In this document: piece after piece, positions 10,742-22,041 of the stretch | Layout: each line of letters begins with the position of its first letter | Numbering within the stretch: position 1 is the stretch's first letter | Assembly (NCBI RefSeq): GCF_003589595.1 | Contig: NW_020653409.1 | Location: 3,074,495-3,138,494, forward strand | Origin: Hyposmocoma kahamanoa | Lineage: Eukaryota > Arthropoda > Insecta > Lepidoptera > Cosmopterigidae | Direction: 5' to 3' | DNA length: 64,000 nt | Notes under the pieces: generated by a model | Seen by the model: only the letters and a program-made list of their open reading frames with translations | Database searches by the model: none | What the model was told of the DNA's origin: nothing | Position numbers and translations under genes: made by a program

Positions 10742-10908
10742 TGTAGTTTTATTAGCAGTAGAGCACCTTGTGAAAGAGTTTGTCCTGGGAAGTACTGTCA
10801 CTTTACCTATTTCTGCCGTCAAGCAGTAAGGTCAGTATTACTATGTTCCGGTTTTGAAGGGCGTACCCTTAGGTACTGGTGAAATTACAGGCATATAGGA
10901 CTTGTCAC
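10742..10908 (+). repeat. Dispersed repeat A, 5' half
   Basis: It runs from TTTATTAGCAGTAGAGCACC to GGACTTGTCAC and stops exactly at the left end of the TIR element at 10911, which suggests the element inserted into it. The rest of repeat A does not resume on the far side. Confidence 0.75.
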
Positions 10909-10910
10909 TT

Positions 10911-11218
10911 AGGCTCGATTCACACTGGCGCAGAGTCGAAGCGCGTGTCGCGTCTTGGTTTTCAACTACACGCTGCGCAACGACACGCTCACATTAGCGC
11001 GCACGTATCACAGTGTAGTCGGCGTCTGACGTTTCACTGCGAGCAAGGAACACACGGCGGCGTCCACCACTCCACTTTAACAAAGTGTCGTAACCATGCA
11101 TGACGTAACATTTGCATAACACACATTTATACCTTAACAATGGGAAAATAGAGATGAATATGCTATAGGCAAAAAACATGACGCGTCGCGACGCTTCGAC
11201 TCTGCGCCAGTGTGAGTT
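10911..11218. mobile_element. TIR element H, copy 1 (MITE)
   Basis: A 308-bp element. Its left end GGCTCGATTCACACTGGCGC and its right end GCGCCAGTGTGAGTT are inverted copies that extend inward through AGAGTCGAAGCG. The left flank reads TTA. In copy 2 the right end reads GTGAGTTGAGCC followed by TTAA, which hints at a TTAA target (piggyBac-like). That assignment is inference. Confidence 0.78.
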
Positions 11219-12044
11219 CCATATCGTATAGACTCCAGAATGTGTGAAAAATCTCTATAGGTTTATGCATTTGTGCAAAACAAATTTTGTTCGTTGCAGC
11301 TTTTAAAGTGAAATAAATAAATATTTTGATACTTTTAACCTTTCTTCGCCATCTAATTTCTTCATTTATGAAGTACTGTTTATACATTTAGAATAGCCAA
11401 AGAAATTTATAAAGGTACTCTACTATGAATATCTTATTTATTGTACATCATTGTCATTTGAGCAACTAATTTCCGAGATATAAATAAATAAATAAATATA
11501 GATCACCTGTCTCCCTCTGGGGCACGTAAGGACTAAGACCTTCCACTCTCCACCCACCGCTCTAGTTTTTTATTTTTAACCGGGCCTTTTTAAAGGACAT
11601 CCTCAGAGTGCGCCTATACCGACTTCACCCCACGTTTAACTCAACATTCGCTCTATAAAACTTCAAAATGTATATATGTATAATCAATTTTATTACAAAT
11701 TTTATGGTAAATAAAACGTAACCCAAATTAAGTTATTATAATTAATTGTCGTAATTAATATAACAAGTTAGTCGTACTACGCGTATGCAAATTCGAAACA
11801 CTTAATTTCACTTGATTGGACCTTAATATTTTGAACACTTTGAAAGTTTAATGTAGGGCTATAAATCTTGAGTATTTGGAAAACAAACAAAATGTTTATT
11901 TAACTGTATATCACAGGTATGTTTTAAACTAAAGTCTTTCTGGGCTGTAATTTCATTTATGACTGTATAATCACAATCTTAGTTAAACCCATAATTCATT
12001 TATTTGTGTCAGTGTTGCTTAAATTTTTATTGAATTGATATTCT
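11219..12044. other. No gene seen
   Basis: AT-rich, with simple ATAAATAAATAAATA stretches near 11480. No recognisable coding or repeat signature. Confidence 0.45.
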
Positions 12045-12330
12045 TTTTTTTTCGGGACGAACAAGTCGTGCGCCTGATAGTAAGCTATACGCGTGTCCGT
12101 AACAGTTGTAGCACCCCTCAGAGCTTTAAATCGCAAAGATATAAGTAAGGGGCACTGCCACTGCGCCCGAGACTTAAGTTGAGAAGTCCCATGTGCCTGT
12201 AATTTCATCAGCACCCTTACCCTTCAAAACCGGAACACAGTAATACTGACATTACTGCTTGGCGGCAGAAATATGTAAGGTGTCAGTACTTCCCTGGACG
12301 AACTCTTTCACAAAGAGCTCTAATGTTACT
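12045..12330 (-). repeat. Dispersed repeat A, near full length
   Basis: It starts with a T run and CGGGACGAACAAGTCG and ends at CACAAAGAGCTCTAATG. One of the most complete minus-strand copies. Confidence 0.85.
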
Positions 12331-12354
12331 AAATTTATTTTTTGTTAAAGGTAT

Positions 12355-12568
12355 GTAACTGTGTGACGAAATACTTTCATAGATTTCTCACAGATGGCGC
12401 TACAGCTAAAAAGTTGTTAAAAAACCAAATACAAAGATCCGAAAACGTTAGTTCCGTGGCTTAGTTGGCGTAGCATCTGGCACGGTTTGCAGGGAGACGT
12501 CGGTTCGAATCCAGCCAGATGGAAGGAATTTTTTTGTAAGTGTCCGATCTTTGTATTAATAATTATCA
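12355..12568 (+). repeat. tRNA-derived SINE B
   Basis: The 5' block is CATAGATTTCTCACAGATGG. The A box is TGGCTTAGTTGGCGTAGC and the B box is GGTTCGAATCC. The 3' end is TCTTTGTATTAATAATTA with no poly(A). Other copies are at 13185, 20392, 23547, 23804, 32440, 45704, 46375 and 47385. Confidence 0.85.
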
Positions 12569-12639
12569 GTATTGGTTCTTTACAATTTGCCATTAAGTAA
12601 CAAAATTATTATATCTTTATTTTATTTATATTTTTTTTT

Positions 12640-12735
12640 TATTTATTTGTATTCAGGTTACAAAGATCCATAGTGTGACGAAACGTGGGTGCCCGTTAGC
12701 CGGCCTCGGAAACGTCGGTACCTTTATTTATTTAT
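12640..12735. repeat. Short repeat shared with 48530-48700
   Basis: It shares TTATTTGTATTCAGGTTACA, AACGTGGGTGCCCG and GGCCTCGGAAACGTCGGTAC with the second locus. Probably the 3' end of a LINE that I cannot name. Confidence 0.5.
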
Positions 12736-13184
12736 TTATTTATTAGCAACACTAACATTATGTTCACAACACATTCTTATCATATTAGACTTAGGTGATC
12801 TACAATGTTAACATGACAATTACAAGTGTTGACGGCAATCTTAAATCAACATACAAACTAAATTAAATTAAATTAAAATTTTAGAAAAAAATAAAAAAAT
12901 ATTAGATAGCATTACACTACACTGAGATACACTATATTGGTTATGGATTAAGACATTTGTTCTCACTAACAATTACACATAATTCACCTACATGTGAAAA
13001 ACAGAAAAACATAAATTACATCTTTTTTTATAGGCGTACAATGACGGTGACAAAATTAAAAGACAACAGACAACACTAGCTCAGGTACCAAACTGTGTCA
13101 ATGTGAGTGTAACCACAGATACACAAGGCTTAATTTTATAATATACATGACACATGACACCCTTCGGCAAAATCATCGTAGAAC
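12736..13184. other. No gene seen
   Basis: AT-rich sequence after a (TTTA)n tract. No coding similarity. Confidence 0.4.
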
Positions 13185-13326
13185 ACAAATGTCTGCAATA
13201 AGCACATAGCGAAGCTCCGCAGATCATTTGCGAGAGCATCAACCACGGTATGGCATGGTCGCTGGTTCGTGTCCAGTCGTGTCGAAGGAATTATTCTTTG
13301 TGTTCCATCTTCGTATTAATAATTAG
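13185..13326 (+). repeat. SINE B, diverged
   Basis: It has GCAATAAGCACATAGCGAAG, a degenerate B box GGTTCGTGTCC and the constant TCGTATTAATAATTA end. The A box is damaged. Confidence 0.7.
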
Positions 13327-13384
13327 GGCGAGGACGATCTACTGGTGATCTTCTTGCGTATGCCTGTCACACATGGAGCGAGGC

Positions 13385-14030
13385 TATATAAAAGCAAGGC
13401 GAAGCACTGCAGTGTCTTTGGACATTTCTAAAGCCATTGACAGGGTCTAGCACGCAAGCCTTTTAAGTAAGCTTCCCTCTTATGGGCTTCCCACTGATCT
13501 TTGCAATTGGATCTCAGATTTCTTGAGCGAACGTTCGATTCGAGTGGCATTAGAAGGCTATTCTTCCGAACACATGGCAATAGAGAGTTCCTCTGGGTCT
13601 CAACTCTTCCCAACTCTCTTTCCAATGCATATCAATGATATTGTAATTTGCGTATGCTGATGACATCATAGTTGTAGATAGGTACTTGACCAATGCAATG
13701 GTCAGTGGAGAGGAAATCCAGTCTTGTCGAGAGTCCATGGTTAGCCGTTTGACACTCAAGGCAGTCTCTGATTGGGGCGATGCCAATCTCGTCAAATTTA
13801 ATGCTATCGAAACGCAGACGTGTCTATTCTCCACTAAACGGAGTCCCTTTGAGTTGACTCCAACTTTTCGTGATATACCCATACCGATAGCCGATTGTCT
13901 CCAGCTACTTGGAATAGACCTGTCGTCCAATTTGAACTTCGGCAGATACATTGAATCCATGGCCAAAAATACAGCAAGGAAGCTTGGCATCTTTTCCAGT
14001 GGAAAAAATTATAACAAACTAGCGGACTAA
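13385..14030 (+). mobile_element. Jockey-like LINE fragment
   Basis: Broken reverse transcriptase. The first part gives SLDISKAIDRV, then LSERSIRVALEGYSSEHMAI and YADDI (13650-13670), in shifting frames. The later part (13686-14028) is a continuous frame with LKAVSDWGDANLVKFNA, ELTPTFRDIPIPIADCLQLL and NLNFGRYIESMAKNTARKLG, the thumb region typical of Jockey elements. It ends at NYNKLAD with a stop and has lost the C terminus. No intact ORF and no target duplication found. Confidence 0.85.
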
Positions 14031-15034
14031 CTTCATAAAAATAACTGATTGTCATGGTACTAGAACATCGTGATATTCTATCTATTATCTTATCTGATGC
14101 ATACTATATAGATAGCATACTAGCTACCGAGCTAAATAAAGCCTAATATTCAAGAACGTTTAAAATGCTTCCCATTAGGACGTCTCTATTCCACAATAAC
14201 GCGAAGTTGCACAATATATCGTTCCAATAAATCAGTGTATTACTTTTATTATCGAGGAAAATCGCATTTGTATTCATTACTCGCAGCGGGTAACGTTTAG
14301 CGAAATCACAATTAAAATTTATAACGCTGAGTTAATTACGGGAAGACCGTGGTCACCGTATAGTCGTACTTTGGAATTCGCTCATGAATACACAATATGA
14401 CTAACCGGTCTTGATGGAAAATGTGGTTTAGCGGAAACGGGAGATACACGATGTCGTCACTTGAAATTAAACGACGCACAATTGTAAAATAAAAATGGAA
14501 GTAAGTTAATTTGCTACTCCGCGAACCCAGTGAAGGTTAAATCGTGCAAAATAGCAGCGCTTGTGTTGAATATTTTTTCATGCCGTTAATTATCCCACCC
14601 TTCCTCCGCATAAAATTAATAAAATAAATAACACAAGCGCAACTATAGTCACAAGCCATCACCAAAAATATACCCGATACGTGTTTCGCCTCTCCACGAG
14701 GCTTCCTCAGGGGCTGTTGACTGCTCGACGTTCGGCCGAAGAGCCGAGAGCTCGTAAAAGTAACGCCTGAATCTATTCATTACAATCGTAATAATTTAAA
14801 ATATGAATTTGGACGAATCGAAGATAGGTTAAGTTAGGCGACGCGACGCTGTTGTATTGTATTAAAACAATATTGCAACGTAAACTTTATCATTTCCAAG
14901 ACAAGATTTCTTCAACCAAAAAAAGGAAAACAAGAAGCAAGCGGCGCCACACTGTGGCACGCAAAATGCAATGTAATACTTATAGAACATATTTTTAGAA
15001 AAAACACCTACATTTCTTAGAATATAATATAATC
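14031..15034. other. No gene; one repeat-like motif
   Basis: AT-rich. At about 14675-14715 it carries GTGTTTCGCCTCTCCACGAG then GCTTCCTCAGGGGCTG. This motif resembles dispersed lepidopteran elements, but no second copy was found in this window. Confidence 0.4.
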
Positions 15035-15230
15035 AAAACATCAAATCAAATCATTTATTTCTTTGTGGTACACAGGTTATAAAGGTGTTACAAGAATGAA
15101 TTTTGAATCACTGTGATCCGCCTCATGGCATACAAAGCGTTCTTAGTTTTAGTAATTTTCATGCAATAATTTGTAAATATTATAATAATCACGCAGTCCA
15201 ATTAACGCAACCTAACACTAATGAAACATA
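15035..15230. repeat. Possible LINE 3' tail
   Basis: It begins ATCAAATCAAATCATTTATT then TGTGGTACACAGGTTATAAA, the style of a reversed LINE 3' untranslated end. There is no second copy in the window, so this is tentative. Confidence 0.35.
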
Positions 15231-15289
15231 ATAACAATATTAGAATAATAATCAATAACAGATTTAATGATATGAAATGTATAGTCCGG

Positions 15290-15430
15290 GATAGTGTCCG
15301 AGGGGAGATAATGCTAGAGTGGGCGGCGGGATTAGACCTCCAACTCTTGAATCGGGGGTCAGTCAGTACCTGCGTGCGGTGGCAGGGGAGTCGCTCATCG
15401 ATCTATCGTGGGCGACTCCTTCAGCGGAAA
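15290..15430 (+). mobile_element. R1-clade LINE endonuclease fragment
   Basis: Translation gives RGEIMLEWAAGLDLQLLNRG and SVSTCVRWQG. A shift of frame then continues as GESLIDLSWATPSA. These match the C-terminal half of the AP-type endonuclease domain of R1-clade LINEs (consensus of the GEALLEWAA...LLNRGSVSTC...VDLTWATP type, from memory). The fragment is about 45 codons with a one-base deletion. No reverse transcriptase is attached. Confidence 0.75.
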
Positions 15431-16107
15431 AAAAAAACAAGTACATGGTTACGCACTAAATCCTCTTTGGTATATGCAGTAGAGGCCTGCTCTTTGGTCG
15501 GCCGCTTAGAAAAAATAATAAGCCATCATTCATTCTAATTATTCCTCTTGTCAAGTATAACCGCAATTTTTCTTTAAATAAACCTCTGTGTTCATCTACA
15601 CCGACTAGCATCCAGGTGAGTGGATCTCTGCTGCCTTTTAAATTCCCTTTTGGATCCAACTCCCGTGCTAGCCATTCGCATAGAACCTTAGGCTATTTAC
15701 ACGCCCTACCAGTACAGTTGAATTGAGTAACTCCTCCTTTTTGTGAAGTCGGTTAAATTATTTGTTGTTGAAAGAAATGTAATCTTGTCGTGTACAATAT
15801 AAAGTTTACGTTGCATTGTTCGTCTTAATTCACAGCAGCGTTACGTCATCTGGCTGTACAATTTGAGGCGGCCCCTTCATGTCCGTGTGACGAGTTGGGC
15901 CAGTGAAGAGTCGGGATTCATTTATTTTTAATGGTACTAATTACTTAAAATCAAGTAGTAACACTCTTTTTAAACAACATGAAGAAAAACGAAAATAAAT
16001 TGCAAATACAATATTATAAAATTGTCCAATACTGTGAATATAATTCCATTCAATATTTTAGACTTTCAGTGCGGTTATAAGGCCTATTAAGTATACTAAA
16101 TTAAGCT
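15431..16107. other. No gene; small repeat E scrap
   Basis: At 15722-15760 there is a minus-strand scrap of repeat E (CTCCTCCTTTTTGTGAAGTC GGTTAAA). The rest is unassigned. Confidence 0.45.
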
Positions 16108-16411
16108 TAGTAACAGAAGAGCTCTTTGTGAAAGAATTCGTCCAGGTAAGTACTGCCACCTTACTTATTTCTGCCGTCAAGCAGTAATGTCAGCATTACT
16201 GTGTTCCGGTTTTGAAGTGTAAGGGTGCTGGTAAAATTACAGGCACATAGGATTTGTTAACTTATGTCTCAGGGTGACGGACGCTGTGGCAGTACCTCTC
16301 AGATCTTTTCGATTTAAAACTCTGAGTGGCACTGCGAGTGTTATGGACAGGCGTGTAGTTTACCATCAGGCGTACGACTTATTTGTTCCGTCACTAGATG
16401 TTATAAAAAAA
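16108..16411 (+). repeat. Dispersed repeat A, full length (pair, left arm)
   Basis: From AGTAACAGAAGAGCTC to the A run after GTTCCGTCACTAGATG. It faces the inverted copy at 16497 across 85 bp, giving an inverted repeat of about 680 bp. Confidence 0.88.
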
Positions 16412-16496
16412 ATCGAATTGTCATCTCGGACTATAATATAGTGAAACCGAACAATTAATTGAAGTTGTGTATTAGTGAAATAACAAACAGTTTTTT

Positions 16497-16785
16497 TATG
16501 ATAATAAGTGACGGGATGAAAAAGCTGTACTACAGGCGTAAGCGACACGCCTGTCCATAACAGTTGCAGTGCCGACTCAGAGTTTTAAATCGCAAATGTC
16601 TGAGGAGCACTGCAATTGACTGAGACATCAGTTGGAAAGTCCCAGGTGCCTATAATTTCACCAGTATCTTTACATATTACACAACACCCTTACACAATGC
16701 TCACCTTATGCTTGCGGCAGAAATAGGTAAGGTGGCAGTACTTCCCTGATCGAACTCTCTCACAAGCAGGTTTCTATACTGCTCT
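16497..16785 (-). repeat. Dispersed repeat A (pair, right arm)
   Basis: From GTGACGGGATGAAAAAGC to TATACTGCT. It is about as diverged from its partner as unrelated copies are, with several small deletions. Confidence 0.85.
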
Positions 16786-18749
16786 CTATTTCTAAACACA
16801 AGACACAAAATACTGTACGTACGTACACGCATTTCTGTTCCTATTGCAGGAATTACATCATATTTCAGCTAACTTATTACACATAAATAAATGATAGTTA
16901 ATGAGGTCTTCTCCTTCTTGCTTAGACTTAGACAAAGTTTGTTTAACCCGCCATTTTGCGCAGTTGAAGTCAAAGTTTGTTTGCCTTGTAAGACCTTTGT
17001 TGGTAGGTCAATTATTGCAGCATTATATTTTTGAATTGCCACTTACTTACTTTACTTTCATTACTGCTCCATGTGACAAAACTACCTCAACATACTTTTC
17101 ATTATTTTTGTTCATATGTAGTCTTTTCAACTGCATATGCAATCACAGTATTTGTCTACGTCATTACCTCACTTTGTCATATAATAATCATCATTATATT
17201 TAAGAACTAGGCTCATTTTTTACGTGTCTGCTCCACTCCTCGAAGCCAGTTCCTGACCTCTTTGTAGCTGGTAACTTTGACGTTCTTTTTTATTTGGTCA
17301 CTGCACGGTATTCTTGGTCCTCTTCTCTTTCGTTATCCCTATGTCTTCCCTTTATTTATACTACACTGATAACATTTTTTTGTTTCGTAAGCAGCTTTAA
17401 TTTTGTAATATAATAACAAATTTCCCCTTCTTACAACCATAGATACATATATTTTTAACTTAATTATACGTATCACCATGTACAAATCGTATTCGCAAAT
17501 GATATATAATTTTTTTATAAATTATTTAGAAATTATTTAGTTATTAGAATTCGTTATTAGTTGTACTATAATTGAAAATTGTAATTAGAATCAATAACTT
17601 TCGTCCCGGACGTTGTAAATAAAACTTGTATTAAGACGTCACGTGTTAACGATAATGGCAAGTCATTAAAATGAAACTTTAACCAATGAATATAGAGCAT
17701 TAACTTGAACGGAAACTGCGTGTAAAAGCATTATTTAGGAATTAAAGTGGTACGCAATTGCTTGTTGATACTATTTATTACCATACGTGATTGAAGAATC
17801 ACATGTCGAAATCGACTTGCTTCCGTCTCGCTGGGTGTATTAAGACATCACAAGTCGTTTAAAAGATAATAACAGCTGTGAAACGTTGGTTTCTAATGTC
17901 GTCGTGTCGTGTTAAGGCGAGGTATTGAACCCGAGCCTAGATTTTAAGAGGGGAGGTGTGGGGGGCGCCCGCTCGTCTCTCGATCCGCGGGTAGAATATT
18001 TATGTGACTAAGTAAGAACAGCTCCTATATCTTTCTAAATAATTTTGTTTATAGTGACCCTCCCTGTCAACCTCTTGGTTATGCGGGAAGGGTACTATAA
18101 CCAGTGCGAGCAAGCCTGCACAGGGACCGTCTAAGTCAGGTGCTAACCCCAGATCAGCCCATTTGCACGGACTTAATCCGGTTCTCTACAAGGCTAGTGC
18201 CTTAGGTGAGCCGCCCCGGGTGCACCTACAGCATCCTATCTATTTTCCAAATAGGGAGCTTCACTTCCCATTGCGCTTTGTGCAACTAACTGTTGCCACC
18301 GCATCGAGTTTCGCCACTAAATAAGAATAGGCGGAGAAAATTTGATCCGACGGTGACAAGCGCCCAATGTCCACTAACGGGCGGCGCGGCGGCGTATCGT
18401 TAAATCGCTGGGTCATTTTCAAATTTTATAATAAACGTTAATTTAATAACTATAAGGCTTCAATTGAAAACTTAGCAGATTCTCTGTAAGAAATGTATCA
18501 TATAAAAATGTGTGCAAAGAATTTTTTTTTAATATTTTATTCTTAAATAATTTATTTTTGTTGGCAATTCCAACAATAACTATTATTAAGTTGGCTACTT
18601 AAGCAATACCAACGAAACAAAACGTCATTTTCCCGCGTGTGCGCCATTGCTTTTTTTACTCTTTGTAACTTACATTACAAGACGGCAGAATAAATGTGTC
18701 TCAAGTTTATTTGGTGCCATTTTATTGTTGTTTCTCCAATACCCGCCTG
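16786..18749. other. No gene; possible LINE scraps
   Basis: At 17215-17345 the minus strand gives a weak RTE-like C-terminal pattern (DQIKKNV then a Trp-containing stretch). At 18050-18390 a GC-richer block (AACCTCTTGGTTATGCGGG, GCACCTACAGCATCCTATC) stands out and may be a LINE 5' region, but I cannot match it. The rest is AT-rich and unremarkable. Confidence 0.4.
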
Positions 18750-18757
18750 CCTCCACA

Positions 18758-19012
18758 CATTGAGCACATAACCAGAAATAGAGACGAAATAAGCACCATA
18801 TATTCCTGGTAACACATTAGCGATACAGCTCTCATAAATATCAACTCTCGTTTGCACTGAAATATAGACAGGCCAACTACCTAAACACCCGTCAATTGTT
18901 TCGAACTCGGGCTAGCCAATCGGAGCGCAGTTGTCACAGTAATGATATGGCAGAATAGTTTTCAAAGAAATTAAATGACATTTCGTCTCTATTTCTGGTT
19001 ATATACTCGATG
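18758..19012. mobile_element. hAT-type MITE, family J
   Basis: A 255-bp element starting CATTGAGCACATAACCAG and ending CTGGTTATATACTCGATG. TIRs extend about 30 bp through AAATAGAGACGAAAT with three or four mismatches. The 8-bp duplication CCTCCACA is perfect at 18750-18757 and 19013-19020. No coding capacity. Its TIR differs from family D after CATTGA. Confidence 0.92.
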
Positions 19013-19020
19013 CCTCCACA

Positions 19021-19731
19021 TAAACAGTGATATCGAACATGGTCCTTCGATCTGGATCGGGTAAAGTACATCCAATCCTGTAACAAATCAGCACAATCAT
19101 TAGATAGTATCCTTAGGTGTATCGTATATTTTTAGTAAGATTTATTTAATAATAAATACATAAAACATTTGATCTAGCGAAACCGTTCTTCCCGCTTTTC
19201 CTCCGGTGTCTCGCCGTAAAGACAAGCCATAACGAAACTACGTTTGAATTTATAAAGCTTAAGTGGGTAAAATGAATCGTGTCGTTTCCATCCCGGATGG
19301 TATAAAATTGTCGTCGGTATTAAGACGTCGCAAGGTGTAATTGACGGGCTAATTAATCTGAAGTCTATGAATTCCGCTTGTTAAATACCTAGATTGTTTT
19401 TGGATTTTAACTAGATTTAATTACGCGGAATAAATTCATTTATAATTAGCAGAGACTATTGAGAGGTTACAATTAACTTTAACTAACGTTAAATTTGTTT
19501 AAGCGATAGTCAAGAAGAGTATAGTACAGACAGTCTCCTAGCTAATTATATCGGGTGGCCGCAGCACAGAAAATATTGATAATAGTTATATTAAATTTTT
19601 ATAAAAAATGTCTTATATAAGATTTTATAAAAAAACGTCCGAAATTAGGAACGTCAGGCCGAAAAATTGTATTAATATAATTGGATATTGATAAGCAATA
19701 ATATGTCAACCAATATGATCATATTTTTTGA
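19021..19731. other. No gene seen
   Basis: AT-rich sequence with no recognisable coding or repeat signature. Confidence 0.4.
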
Positions 19732-19932
19732 CCTAGTGTTTTTTTTTTCGTTGTTTTTGATAATTTGTTGCAAAATTTACTTCTAAAATGATAACTGGTT
19801 GTTGTGTTACTTGTTGTTGGGGAACAATAGTAATAAATCACAACAATTCATTCTTGAGGTGATAACAGCAAAAGTTTTCATTTTACTAGTCAACAAACAA
19901 ACTATTAAAAACAACGAAAAAATCATTAGGTG
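19732..19932. mobile_element. Probable MITE with T-rich inverted repeats
   Basis: CCTAGTG, a T run and CGTTGTTTTTGATAATTTG on the left are the inverse of CAAACTATTAAAAACAACGA to ATCATTAGG on the right, about 40 bp with gaps. Total about 200 bp. I could not define a target duplication. Confidence 0.6.
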
Positions 19933-20391
19933 CCATTTTCGCCAAAATATGGCATGTGGTTGACACGTTATTTCTTAACAGTGTCCAAATAGGCTACTAC
20001 TAGACGGACTGCATGCGTGATATCAATATGCAGTCGAAACCGACTGCATACAGTACTACATACGACTGCGTACGACTGCAACATTACCTTCAAACATTTA
20101 TTAAAGCGCTCCTATTTCAGGAGCCCAGTGTATTTGTTAATTTCGAAATGGAAGATGTTACTTTATCAATGCATTCATAACATTTAATGATGATTTCTAT
20201 GCTATAATGAGAAGACGCTGCTCCTTCATGTTAGCCTAACTCAGCGGTGGCGCCAACAGACTCCTGAGTGTGTGCAGAGATCCGTGGAACTTCCCTACGT
20301 TACACGAAATCGAAATTTTCAATTTTACGTCCTTAATCCCCCACTGTACCCCAACTAAACAAAAGCACCATTACAAAAAAAAGCACTCTGT
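19933..20391. other. No gene; short internal repeats
   Basis: At 20005-20085 there are four or five short direct and inverted copies of CGACTGCATAC. Near 20108 there is a hairpin GCTCCTATTTCAGGAGC. No gene recognised. Confidence 0.4.
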
Positions 20392-20634
20392 AAAGTATCT
20401 GAGTGACGAAATTCTTCCATAGATTTCTGATAGATGGCGCTACGGCTAAAAAGTTGTGGAAAAACCAAATACAAAAATACGACGCAAGCGCATAGAAAAA
20501 TTCGTGAGATCCGCTGGTTCGTTCCGTGGCTTAGTTGGTATAGCGTCTGCCACGATCTGCTAGAAGACGTCGGTTCGAATCTGGCCGGATCGAAGGAATT
20601 TTTTTTGAGTGTCCGATCTTTGTATTAATAATTA
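20392..20634 (+). repeat. tRNA-derived SINE B, near full length
   Basis: 5' block GTAAAGTATCTGAGTGACG, body TAGATGGCGCTACGGC, A box TGGCTTAGTTGGTATAGC, B box GGTTCGAATCTGG, 3' end TTTGTATTAATAATTA. A good reference copy. Confidence 0.88.
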
Positions 20635-21279
20635 TAAAAAAAATATATTAAAAAATGTTTAAATGATATAATTTCTTCGATCAAACTTCGTTGGTAAGCG
20701 AATCACACCTGAAATCATTGAACTGATTTAACACTACTACTAATTCATAAGATATGTTCGTGTGAATTGAATATGTAAGAAACACTAGGGTATATTAAAT
20801 CCATCATCGTTTATACGTCAACTCATTGCATGCCAATACGAGATTACTTCGTAAAATGAATAGTATCACTGGAACGGCTTGTCTATTATGATTCGATATG
20901 GTAATAAAAATATATGGTAATAAAACTATTGTTTATATAAAAAAATGGCATATGTTTTACTCGTGTAGCATACTTCTAAAGCTTGAAAACAAAAGCTGGG
21001 ACTGAATTATATAAATAAAATGGGGTTCCTGTGGCAGAATGCCCACATTTTGCATATTGGCAGCGTTTCCATTTCGTATTTTTAGTTTAATTATACAATT
21101 TTACTGCAATGCGTATTTTGATTCTAATGCTTCGGCCACACAGAGGCGGCCGCGGAAGCGTTCTGGAAGCGGGATTTTTTGTAATGTACGTTTATATTTA
21201 AAACCAAATATTTGAAACATGAATAGAATGCTTGTTGAGGACATAAACTACTTTAATTTTCCGGAGTAATGGAAAGTGG
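20635..21279. other. No gene seen
   Basis: AT-rich. A GC-rich patch TTCGGCCACACAGAGGCGGC at 21130-21149 resembles MITE termini, but no inverted partner is visible nearby. Confidence 0.4.
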
Positions 21280-21428
21280 GATCTTTCTAGCAAATTTGGA
21301 CCTTTTCAAGGCGAGAGTAAACGGCCGTTATTATAGGTGTGCATGCTTCATTGTCGACCACATCGTTACTTTCCGTCAGGTGATATGGAAGTACAAATGC
21401 GCACTTATTTTATCTATATAAAAAAATA
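21280..21428 (+). repeat. LINE 3' end
   Basis: TTCAAGGCGAGAGTAAACGG, ACCACATCGTTACTTTCCGT, CAGGTGATATGG and a terminal A run. This is the style of a common lepidopteran LINE 3' untranslated end. No coding part attached. Confidence 0.6.
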
Positions 21429-21554
21429 TTAACACAATTTTATTTACATGTTAGTAATCTTACAAATGAAAATAGCGATTATAGCCCTGTGGGTTCTAAC
21501 CTCTATGGAGGAATGTACAAGTAAGTGTAAAAATATTTGTTTTTTTTTTTTTTT

Positions 21555-21606
21555 CATTGACTTACAAATAAATGGACGACGGGTCTAATACAAAAACCAC
21601 GAAAAT
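21555..21606 (+). mobile_element. hAT-type MITE, family D, cut by gap
   Basis: The first 52 bp match family D from CATTGACTTACAA to ACCACGAAAA, and the sequence then enters the N run. The other end is not seen, so most of the element is missing or hidden. Confidence 0.85.
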
Positions 21607-22006
21607 NNNNNNNNNNNNNNNNNNNNNNNNNNNNNNNNNNNNNNNNNNNNNNNNNNNNNNNNNNNNNNNNNNNNNNNNNNNNNNNNNNNNNNNNNNNNNN
21701 NNNNNNNNNNNNNNNNNNNNNNNNNNNNNNNNNNNNNNNNNNNNNNNNNNNNNNNNNNNNNNNNNNNNNNNNNNNNNNNNNNNNNNNNNNNNNNNNNNNN
21801 NNNNNNNNNNNNNNNNNNNNNNNNNNNNNNNNNNNNNNNNNNNNNNNNNNNNNNNNNNNNNNNNNNNNNNNNNNNNNNNNNNNNNNNNNNNNNNNNNNNN
21901 NNNNNNNNNNNNNNNNNNNNNNNNNNNNNNNNNNNNNNNNNNNNNNNNNNNNNNNNNNNNNNNNNNNNNNNNNNNNNNNNNNNNNNNNNNNNNNNNNNNN
22001 NNNNNN
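21607..22006. other. Assembly gap of 400 N
   Basis: Exactly 400 unresolved bases. It lies between the start of a family D MITE and the eroded C-terminal end of a mariner, so the hidden sequence is probably repetitive. Confidence 0.98.
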
Positions 22007-22041
22007 GCATATGATATGGGATCAGAGGGAATGTACACAAA

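Noticed and set aside
20520..20600. tRNA genes with GGTTCGAATC motifs (also 12450, 23695, 32510, 37790)
   Set aside because: All lie in repeated SINE units with shared flanks.
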